This document shows positions 18,930 to 27,500 of a stretch of 51,470 nt of DNA, piece by piece. Under the pieces are notes generated by a model. It ran no database searches and had not been told where the DNA came from. It worked only from the letters and a program-made list of their open reading frames with translations. Position numbers and translations under genes: made by a program. The first letter of the stretch is position 1. Each line of letters opens with the position of its first letter. This DNA is from Amoeboaphelidium occidentale. Taxonomy: Eukaryota; Aphelidiomycota; Aphelidea. Location of the stretch: positions 158,716-210,185 of the forward strand of contig JALGPX010000005.1 of assembly GCA_023515795.1 (NCBI GenBank), given 5' to 3'.

Positions 18930-21728
18930 TTACTGGGCTTTGCGTTTCAGTATATTCAGCTGCGCCACTAAAATACTGAAACAATGAATTATTTCTTTTT
19001 CATACTGTGCATATTGTCTTTGTCGATTTCTTGTTGAAAGCGCTCCAATACTCCACGTCTTTGTTACAAACTTTGCTTTCAAACTTGACATTTCTCTACT
19101 TTCGTCCGTGACGTTACGCGAACCTGTAGCACCAGCCTCAGCAGCATCAGGCTTATTTCTAAAATTTCTTGATGATGGCTGGTGTTTCGCAGACGTCTTT
19201 TTTCTCTTCTTACTTGAATTGTGAACGGTTGTTGAAGCAGAAGATCCACTTTCTTCATTGCTTTTACTTCCATCTAAATTTTCCTGTAATGCTTCAATTT
19301 GAGATTCCAAAATTTCCTCCGGCTGCTTTGGTCTTTTCTTCAGAGGTAAAGGTGGAACCTCAGACACACACAGTGATTTTCTATCCACAGTTTTATATTT
19401 ATATCGCGTCAAGCTTTCATTATCATCATTGAACTTCTCACCTAGAACACGAAACGGATTTTTGTGAGTCCAGCGTTTAAGGTCCAAATTATCGCTGTTC
19501 CCAATATAATTTTCCTGCTTATCCTTCCATGCAATATTGTAATTGTCCCATTTTTTAATACTCTCCTTATTAAACAAAGATAACTGTAATAGTTTTTCTG
19601 TTCTAGCGTCGTGATGTAGAACATGTTCCTCTTTGCACTCAAAGATCATAANAGCACCAGCCTCAGCAGCATCAGGCTTATTTCTAAAATTTCTTGATGA
19701 TGGCTGGTGTTTCGCAGACTTCTTTTTTCTCTTCTTACTTGAATTGTGGACGGTTGTTGAAGCAGTAAATCCACTGTCTTCATTGCTTTCACTGCCATCT
19801 AAATTTTCCTGTAATGCTTCAATTTGAGATTCCAAAATTTCCTCCGGCTGCTTTGGTCTTTTCTTCAGAGGTAAAGGTGGAACCTCAGACACACACACAG
19901 TGATTTTCTATCCACAGTTTTATATTTATATCGCGTCAAGCTTTCATTATCATCATTGAACTTCTCACCTAGAACACGAAACGGATTTTTGTGAGTCCAG
20001 CGTTTAAGGTCCAAATTATCGCTGTTCCCAATATAATTTTCCTGCTTATCCTTCCATGCAATAATGTAATTGTCCCATTTTTTAATACTCTCCTTATTAA
20101 CAAAGATAACTGTAATAGTTTTTCTGTTCTAGCGTCGTGATGTAGAACATGTTCCTCTTTGCACTCAAAGATCATAATGGCTTTGTCAAAATTCGAGTCC
20201 GAACCAACAGTTTCCAAGAACGATTGTACTATCTTGTTGCATGACTCAAGATCAGCTTTTCTGTATTGTCTTATCCATTTGTACACGCTAGCAATAGCCC
20301 ATCCTCGAACATTTGAGCAGTAATCATTTCCACTTAATACCGCCAATGCACGCAATGATGCAAGATTTAGCTTAAGCTTATTTCTGGCTTCAGCGACGTC
20401 AATGTATCGGATCATTAAATTATTTCCTTGAAGAGAAGGAACAGCCCAAATGCCGTCATTTAGATGAAACACCATATCAGAGTCAGTGCTGATAACATTT
20501 ACGCGACCTTTTCTTGTACCAATGAACACATCCGCTTCACCGGCAGCTTGCTCAATCTTGTACCCAAGCCTCTTCAGTAGAGCCATTATTTCTTCTTTGT
20601 CTTGCTTGGTCAGAACAAAAGCTTTCTTGATCAACTTCTTCATTAAGATTTTCTTTGCTTTAGACACTCTCTTCAAAGACACTTTATCTTCTGCTCCCTC
20701 TTGATCTCCATTATCTTTGCATAGAGAGTCAACAAAATACTGAAGATCCTGAATAGATTGGCGCTTGCTCTCTAGCCTTTTGATGTGAGTGACTTGCTTC
20801 TCTTCTGTTGATCCACCATCAAAGACAATCGTTANTCCGCTTTACCGGCAGCTTGCTCAATCTGGTACCCAAGCCTCTTCAGTAGAGCCATTATTTCTTC
20901 TTTGTCTTGCTTGGTCAGAACAAAAGCTTTCATTATCAACTTCTTCATTAGGATTTTCTTTGATTTAGACACTCTCTTCAAAGACACTTTATCTTCTGCT
21001 CCCTCTTGATCTCCATTATCTTTGCATAGAGAGTCAACAAAATACTGAAGAGCCTGAACAGATTGGCGTTTGCTCTCTAGCCTTTTGATGTGAGTGACTT
21101 GCTTCTCTTCTGTTGATCCACCATCAAACACAATCGTTAAATGCTTGCTTTTAGGAATAATGGTTGTAATGCGCTTGACCATATGATCCCAATCTTTTAA
21201 TCTTGAGTACTTGGAGCACAATAAAGGATAGAAGACCGCCTCGAAGTCCAAGTAGTGATGCTCATTTCGAAAAGGATAATTTTCATAACTGATATGCTTT
21301 GAGAAGAGCTTTTTGGCTTTGAAGAACTTNGATTTTCTTTGCTTTAGACACTCTCTTCAAAGACACTTTATCTTCTGCTCCCTCTTGATCTCCATTATCT
21401 TTGCATAGAGAGTCAACAAAATACTGAAGATCCTGAATAGATTGGCGCTTGCTCTCTAGCCTTTTGATGTGAGTGACTTGCTTCTCTTCTGTTGATCCAC
21501 CATCAAAGACAATCGTTAAATGCTTGATTTTGGTAATAATGGTTGTAATGCGCTTGATCATATGATCCCAATCTTTTGATCTTGAGTACTTGGAGCACAT
21601 CAAAGGATAGAAAACCGCCTCGAAGTCCAAGTAGTGATGCTCATTTCGAAAAGGATAATTTTCATAACTGATCTGCTTTGAGAAGAGCTTTTGGCTTTGA
21701 AGAACTTATGCGCACCTTCCACTCCCAT
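18930..21728 (-). CDS. FEN1/XPG-like structure-specific nuclease upstream of Fanzor
   Basis: About 530 residues once contig overlaps are discounted. The start at 21728 reads MGVEGAHKFF, the XPG-family N-terminus (MGIxGLxxF). The catalytic set of flap endonucleases is present: Asp in YLDFEAVFY, Asp in LTIVFDGG, GEAD (Glu, Asp) and STDSDM (two Asp) of the XPG-I region, and SGNDYC with the helix-two-turn-helix-like RGWAIASVYKWI. The C-terminal 210 residues are extra to FEN1: disordered, Lys-rich (SSKKRKK, PLKKRPKQ) and ending KRKAQ-TAA. FEN1 itself needs no such partner, so this is a specialised paralogue. Versions differ by 1-2 nt indels in homopolymer and CA runs (five versus four A after residue 12; AAA versus AA near 20100; CA-run near 19890); at least one version of each segment is open. 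The gene stops 63 nt before the Fanzor ATG. Confidence 0.8.
19128..20177 (-). repeat. Assembly duplication in the XPG-like C-terminal region
   Basis: 19128-19651 and 19653-20177 are one segment either side of the n at 19652, differing by several substitutions, a CA-repeat length change and one A. The left version is open; the right version is frameshifted. Confidence 0.85.
20531..21139 (-). repeat. Assembly duplication in the XPG-like central region
   Basis: 20531-20834 and 20836-21139 (304 nt each) flank the n at 20835 with scattered substitutions (for example Lys/Met-Lys and Ala/Asp changes) and no indel. Confidence 0.85.
20952..21707 (-). repeat. Assembly duplication in the XPG-like N-terminal region
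   Basis: 20952-21329 and 21331-21707 flank the n at 21330. They differ by substitutions and one A in the AAAAA run near the start codon. Together with the two previous entries this shows that the apparent three- to four-fold XPG array is one gene in two haplotypes. Confidence 0.85.
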
Positions 21729-21741
21729 TAATGATTATCAA

Positions 21742-22362
21742 AAAATAAAGAGAACGCAATCAGAAAAAAGGTCAAAAGCAAACTTTTCAATTTTATTAAG
21801 GTTTGTATGGGAGAATCGTTTAAGTATATGGCCCGGCTCTTGTTTAGCAAATTATTTAAAGTTGAAGTTTCCTAGTTAACCTTAATGACAATCATGCTTC
21901 TGGTTCTGATACCTCTTCTATCAGATTGATCCCTCCGGTGCCTGGAGATTGACTTCTGTCTTAACACGTGCTTGCAGCACACACACAGATCGACACCTCG
22001 AGCCACAGCCTGTATCTTCAGATAGCAAATTATTGATGAATGNNNNNNNNNNNNNNNNNNNAAAATAAAGATGACGCAATCAAAAAAGAGGTCATAAGCA
22101 AACTTTTCAATTTTATTAAGGTTTGTATGGGAGAATCGTTTAAGTATATGGCCCAGCTCTTGTTTAGCAAATTATTTAAAGTTGAAGTTTCCTAGTTAAC
22201 CTTAATGACAATCTTGCTTCTGGTTCTGATACCTCTTCTATCAGATTGATCCCTCCTGTGCCTGGAGATTGACTTCTGTCTTTATACGTGCTTGCAGCAC
22301 ACACACAGATCGACACCTCGAGCCACAGCCTGTATCTTCAGATAGCAAATTATTGATGAATG
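21742..22362. repeat. Duplicated 301-nt segment around the 19-n gap
   Basis: 21742-22042 and 22062-22362 match with a few substitutions across the n run at 22043-22061. The segment lies upstream of the XPG-like gene and contains the last exon of the small unknown gene. Confidence 0.85.
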
Positions 22363-22903
22363 ATCGTATTTTAGAACAGCTTTACCTCTGATGGCTTTGC
22401 AGGTAACAGATAAGAAAGTGCAGCATCCTTAATGATCCCACAAAGGTCGTTAATAAGATGCAAGAACTTCAAGCAGACTTTTTTGTTCTACCCTTCGATC
22501 TTGCTTTCATCCATTACTGTTCCTGTTGGAATTAATGCGAATTCCAGTTTAGTCGATTCAATACAAACACTTCCGTTTTGGTCTGAGTTGTGGCTGAGTA
22601 ATTTGACGTAGATCTGTAGATCAAATAAAGCGAAGTGAACGAAGTGCGTTTATTTCGGTCTTGCTAGGTTTACAGTTAAGTAAGTTAAGCGTTTCTTAGT
22701 GAAAAGTCGACAGTTATGAGCCCTGCTATCGACAACGTTAAGCACGTCCTCCAAGGTTCTAGCAATTATGCGCACTGGGCGCAAGAAATTAANTCCAAGA
22801 ACTTCAAGCAGACTTTGTTGTTCTACCCTTCGATCTTGCTTTCATTCATTACTGTTCCGATTATGAGACACATTAAAATTTTGTTGAGATCAGTATTAGC
22901 CAT
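22192..22903 (-). CDS. Putative small gene of unknown function upstream of the XPG-like gene
   Basis: A minus-strand ATG at 22903 opens MANTDLNKILMCLIIGT. A 30-nt intron (22852-22823, GTAATG...GGGTAG) would remove an otherwise in-frame TAG. The next exon, seen whole at 22487-22386, gives NKKVCLKFLHLINDLCGIIK and then DAALSYLLPAKPSE. A 56-nt intron leads to 22329-22192 (AVARGVDLCVCCKHV). The other version of the last exon (22009-21872) stays open 30 codons longer with an Arg-rich end. Total 66-96 residues. The exon-like structure and codon pattern are suggestive, but no homologue is recognised. In one version a Copia LTR sits inside codon 17. It is on the same strand as the XPG and Fanzor genes, ending about 145 nt before the XPG start. 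Confidence 0.35.
22524..22792 (+). mobile_element. Copia element, 5' LTR plus start of gag (cut by contig join)
   Basis: The LTR is 22524-22712 (189 bp, TGTTGGAATT...GTCGACA), preceded by GTTCC (22519-22523). GTTATGAGCCC at 22713-22723 follows directly and is complementary to the anticodon arm of initiator tRNA-Met, and gag opens there (MSPAIDNVKHV). Only about 26 codons are present before the n at 22793. The empty site is at 22794-22929, and the other LTR end with the same GTTCC is at 46386-46473. The insertion is recent. Confidence 0.85.
22713..22723 (+). promoter_or_regulatory. Primer-binding site of the Copia element
   Basis: GTTATGAGCCC immediately after the LTR is the reverse complement of GGGCTCATAAC, the anticodon stem-loop of fungal initiator tRNA-Met. 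Copia-group elements are known to prime from an internally cleaved initiator tRNA half. The same 11 bases follow the LTR at 51376-51386 on the minus strand. Confidence 0.7.
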
Positions 22904-22929
22904 CTGCATTAATTTCAAATTGTACTAAA
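22794..22929. repeat. Uninserted version of the second Copia site
   Basis: Contains CATTACTGTTCCGATTATG without an LTR. Its left half matches the flank at about 22456-22523 and its right half (22854-22929) matches 46315-46390 in reverse orientation over 76 nt without a mismatch that I can see. Confidence 0.85.
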
Positions 22930-22932
22930 NAT

Positions 22933-23106
22933 TGCGTGAAAATAATATCTGATAGACTAAACAAAGGTTGCACAGTGAATTTTCGGAAAGCTTGCGAGAA
23001 ATATCTATTTTCAAGTGAATACATCTCCGACAGTGACGAGGATGTAATTGCTGCAAGAAAGGCATGCAGAAAGCGGGCAGAAATACAAGAAAGTCTGCCA
23101 AACTGA
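22933..23106 (+). CDS. C-terminal fragment of an unidentified protein
   Basis: The plus strand is open from the n at 22930 to a TGA at 23104-23106, about 57 residues, acidic then basic (SSEYISDSDEDV, ARKACRKRAEIQ). It has no start because the contig begins here. The composition is protein-like, but the family is unknown. It converges with BCS1. Confidence 0.3.
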   Translation, partial: CVKIISDRLNKGCTVNFRKACEKYLFSSEYISDSDEDVIAARKACRKRAEIQESLPN

Positions 23107-23229
23107 TTCCGTGTTCTGAGACTTCGAAACATACTTCTTATGGGTTTTGTTCAATAGTTTCTAGGGTCTTGAAATTAATACCTGAATAAATCGTACAACA
23201 GCCCTTGACACAGCAAAACTTCTATTTAC

Positions 23230-24504
23230 TTAGCCAGAATGAATTTTCAGTTCGTTTCCGTCTTGAGTTAAATAATGAGCGTTACTAAGTGCAGCTAATG
23301 GATCATTTTTATAGTGAACAAAGTGACCTTGAAGTTGAGCTGCACTAACTTCATAACCTTTCAATTTCTTTACAAACTTATCCGCTAGATCGGTTTCACC
23401 TTCATAAAATCGCAAAAACATCTCATTAATCTGATAATCAGAAGCGTTCCCAATTAGTACTTTCAGATCGACCCTGCCAGGCCTCAGTAATGCTTTATCC
23501 AGTCTCTCAATATGATTCGTAGTCATAAAAATTATTCTTCCTTCCGATGAAACAACTCCATCTAACGCGTTAAGAAACCCACTGAATGTCATGTTGTTTC
23601 CTTCCGTTTTCCCTGTACTTTCTCGCTGATTTGTAAATGCTGCGTCGATATCTTCAAGAATAACTATCGACCTTTGAGGAATTACAGACATGAGCAAATT
23701 TAATCGATCATCACTTAAATACTTCTCTGATAAGTTCAACACACAAATGTTGTACTCTAATTCACCTGCAAGCGCCTGAATAAAACTGCTCTTGCCACTC
23801 CCCGGCGGGCCATACAATAAATACCCGCGACGATAAGGAATCCCTCTGTCAACGTACCATTTTCCATTAGCAAGGAAATCGTTAACATCACTCAAAATTC
23901 TATCTGATATTCCTTTGTCCAGTATAACGGAAGATAAAGGTCGTCTCCTTCGTGGATAACCAAAAGGCTTCCATTCTTGTCCCCAAGATGTGTAAATCAC
24001 AGTTTTGCCCTCCTGTCCAGCAAAAGCTTCTTCTCGAGCTTCGTCCAATATAAGCGATACTATGGAACGATCCCTCGTGACAGCGGTCATTGTCAATGTT
24101 TCCATCGCAGAAGAAGAACCGCTTGATATGTCAACTGTGGGACGTTCCCTCTGTCTTTCCACCTGAAACCAAATACCTTTCCATTTGAAGTAATGACGCC
24201 CAGGAGACGGCACGAAACTAAATTGAGTAGAGAAGCTTCCATTATCGCGTTGGACGAACGATGTTTTTACGCTGATATGCTGAGATCGCTGTGCTATTTG
24301 CTTGTTGATCCATTGAAGCACCCAAAAGTAGCTCTTATCGTAGCTTGGTATATCAATAGTTGTAAGAAAATGTCTACGCGCCAAATAATCCAGTTGTTTA
24401 CCTCCTTGCTTAAGCACGGCCAATCCGGTACCTACACCGACAAGGCCAAGACCAGCGGTAAAGATCGAATTATTTGCGATCGACTCCAACACAGATTCGA
24501 ACAT
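23230..24504 (-). CDS. BCS1: Mitochondrial AAA chaperone BCS1
   Basis: A single exon of 424 residues, normal for BCS1. In mitochondria this inner-membrane AAA ATPase translocates the folded Rieske iron-sulfur protein for assembly into complex III. Residues about 9-33 (NSIFTAGLGLVGVGTGLAVL) are the single transmembrane segment. The BCS1-specific domain follows (residues about 35-190, including RHYFKWKGIWF, then RDRSIVSLIL). The AAA domain has GYLLYGPPGSGKSS (Walker A), VILEDIDAAF (Walker B), MTTNHIERLDKALLRPGRVD (sensor and arginine finger) and a short C-terminal lid. The ATG at 24504 is preferred over an upstream TTG because it puts the membrane segment at the usual distance. The gene begins 58 nt after the dynein stop on the same strand. 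Confidence 0.96.
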   Translation of the reverse strand: MFESVLESIANNSIFTAGLGLVGVGTGLAVLKQGGKQLDYLARRHFLTTIDIPSYDKSYFWVLQWINKQIAQRSQHISVKTSFVQRDNGSFSTQFSFVPSPGRHYFKWKGIWFQVERQRERPTVDISSGSSSAMETLTMTAVTRDRSIVSLILDEAREEAFAGQEGKTVIYTSWGQEWKPFGYPRRRRPLSSVILDKGISDRILSDVNDFLANGKWYVDRGIPYRRGYLLYGPPGSGKSSFIQALAGELEYNICVLNLSEKYLSDDRLNLLMSVIPQRSIVILEDIDAAFTNQRESTGKTEGNNMTFSGFLNALDGVVSSEGRIIFMTTNHIERLDKALLRPGRVDLKVLIGNASDYQINEMFLRFYEGETDLADKFVKKLKGYEVSAAQLQGHFVHYKNDPLAALSNAHYLTQDGNELKIHSG

Positions 24505-24562
24505 GAAAAGAAAAAACAAGTCAAAGTTTCATTACTCATTTCATTTATTAATTCCAGCTACT

Positions 24563-27500
24563 TCAATAGTGAGCGAAAGCACATACGCCTTCTCTGCAAA
24601 GCTCTTCAGCAGTGAATGAATAATCATCATAGTTCAGCGATGCAGAAAACAAGATATCCTTTCTATCTTCATTCAGATAAACAGGAACCGATAACTGCTT
24701 CTTGATCTGTTTATCTTCACCAGACATGTTCCATGAGAGGTACGCTGTTGTAAGTTCTTCAAACGGCTCTGATTCAGATCTGCGTACACAACCATCTGAG
24801 CAAGCAGTCAGTCCGTAGAAGTAAACCTTGAAAAGAGTGAACGAATCTCGAGAACTTTTCAAACTAAAACTCAAAGTCAAATTTTCCAGTGACCAGCTAT
24901 TCTTCCTTGTGGTAAATTGTCTTGTTGCTGTCAAGAATGCTTCGGGCCTAAACAAACCACCTAAAATTTAAATCATGCGCTCTGAATAAATTACCTAGCC
25001 AAATAGAAAGAGAAACTAGTTCCTGATACTTTGCGGCACTCAACAATGAAGTTACAGTTTGGTATTGCTCCAATCTAGCACAGAAGTCTCTGAACCAGAC
25101 ATTCAAAGTAGTGAAAGCTCCTGAAATTCTGTATGTCATCCACTTATCAGGCACAGCTCCTTTCGAAAAACACTCATACAGCATCCTAGAATTATTTGTT
25201 CCTTTGGCCTCTCTTTTGACAAACAGATTCAAGTCGTCCAAATCATTTTGAACCATCAAAAGCAATTGAGAAGCTTCGTCGACTTCTCTTTGGTAGAACG
25301 AGACAATTGGCTCCAAGTAATGCTCTTTAGGTGATCTCATATCCTGTTGTGAATATTTAAACTTGCAATCATCGATTTGTTTCTTCATCTTATCGAGTAA
25401 TTCATGCATACCGCTTGAAACGATAGAATCAGTTGCAGCGTTAGCTTCAACACTAAAATCTTCAGTGGCAGCTCCAAGTAATCTAACACGAGATGCTAGT
25501 TCAGATGCATCTTTTCTAGCTAAAAGGTAATCTATATCTCCTCTCAGACCTAAGAAAGTTGGGTCAAAATGCTGGTTTAATCCAAGTGACCACTCCACAA
25601 ATTGACTCATCTTTCGAACATCAGGTCCCAAAAACTTTGTGTTTCTGCGAGTCCCCAAGTACAAATCGTATTCTGCATTGAAAGCTTCCTTTGAGAAGAG
25701 CTTGTCAATAATGGAGTCAAGAAGAATCTGATCAAAGATACTATCAATTCTTCCACCATACACAGATTCTTTCAAAAGCCTCTTGATAGATTCAAAAGGA
25801 ATGGAGTTGACGGGAACATTATTCAACTTACTTTCCAAGTGACTATCGATAACTTTTAAAGCGCAATCATAGTCAGCAGAATTGAAATCGTAAGATCTGC
25901 TGAACGAAATAGGCAAGAACCTCAATCTTTCCATGATTATCGAATGCAAGAAAGATGAGAAGAAATAAAGTCGATTCTTCTCTACAGGCAATATTTCCTT
26001 CGATTCGTTCTCAGTAATTGCTGTGTTCAAGCATTCTGTCAAGGAAAATTGCAAGCCACGACCCGATTCAAAGATTACGCTTCTGCAGGACTGCAAAAGG
26101 GAGCAAGGAAAGTTCTTGTTGGCATTCATTTCGACTGTAAAGAATAACTTGTTCTTTAGGGATTTCATTTGTTTCAATCTGTAAATCTTTTTCTCAAGGA
26201 CTTGTTCTAGCCATTCTGCATCAGCCAAGTGAGTGTTTTTCAATAGAACCCAAGCAGGCTTAGATGAACCCGGACCCAACAAATAATGATTGATTATTTT
26301 CTCTGCCTCATTCAAAGATTCTTGAGATCCTATCGCCACAGAAACTAACTCGACATTATCACGTTCACTCAAAGCTACTTCTTCAATCTTATCACTGCAA
26401 TCTAAACCAAGAGTGGAAACAACTGCAAAAACAGAATAAGAATCTAAATCCAATGCCTTCACTGCTGGGTTAGACTTTTCCAGTAAGATGGTATCAACGA
26501 TATTTTCATCGATGGATCTTGATTGTTCTGGATGGACTGCCTTGTCAACTAAAACTTTCAACAAAAACAAACTCAACTGACTAGGCGCCGCTGCCTTTGC
26601 ATTATGGGAATAAAGGTCAATATTCTTCAAAACAACGGAATTGTAGAGACTAGCAAGTTCTCCCTCTGATTCTTTTGTGATAGATTCATCAGTATAGTAA
26701 GTTTCAAAGAACTTCTTAGCATCCGAGTTCAAACTTATGAGCTCCAGTGACGATGGTTTGAATCCTTTAAACACGCGCTCGAGTAGATTTACATCATTCT
26801 TCACAGGGTCTCCTGATAACATCACTTTGATGAAGCAAAGATGCAAGCCAAGCAAAACCAAGTCCTTCTTCAACAATGAATAACTTGTCTCGGCATACAA
26901 AGATGATAAGAACTTGGATGAGAAGTTCTCAAAAAAGTCTTTTTCATCTGAAACAGCTGAAAGGTTCTTTTCAAAAACTTTCATGAAAGACTCCAAAGCA
27001 ATTTCATAGTAATCGTTGAGTTTTGACAAATTCTTCAACACAAAGTATGCTTTTGTAATATTTTCTCCTTGTGGATTGAAAAGCGCTATTGAAGAATGCA
27101 AGTCTTCCATGACTTTAGAAGCTTCCTGTGTTTTTCTAGTGATTTGTAAGGATTCCGTCTTCAAAGTTTCCAACTCAGTTAATACAGCATCATTCTCTAG
27201 GATATTGCCACTGCTTTCACTGATTTTGTTCAAAAGAGATGATTCCAATTTTCTCAGCATCAAGTTATACTCTCCTTGCAATTTTTCTGTTTCTCTCTTC
27301 TTGATTCCTATTTCTGGCCTTATCTTATCAAGAATGCTGTTTAGAATCTTGTTCTGTAAACCCCTGCTTGTAACAGTAAAATTGACAAGCTTGCATTTGC
27401 TTGAAATGTTGAAGCTATTAAAATCAAAGGAAGACAATCTGCTAAACAAGAATAGTTTGAAATTTGGCGAAACATCAACTTCATCAATATTGGAATTCCC

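Noticed and set aside
18866-18932. An intron joining the XPG-like and Fanzor frames, because the stop overlaps a good donor (CCCA|GTAAGC) and TTAG lies 62 nt on
   Set aside because: A 62-nt intron shifts the frame and meets TGA at once, and no other nearby acceptor gives a multiple of three with a convincing tract. Two cistrons or read-through remain the options.
18930-21728. A real tandem array of three or four XPG-like genes
   Set aside because: Each repeat boundary is an n and each repeat is a contig-end overlap with allelic differences, so one gene is the simpler reading.
22794-22903. Stop-codon reassignment, because the small gene reads past an in-frame TAG
   Set aside because: All well-defined genes here end normally at TAA, TAG or TGA, and a 30-nt intron with GT...AG ends removes the TAG in frame.
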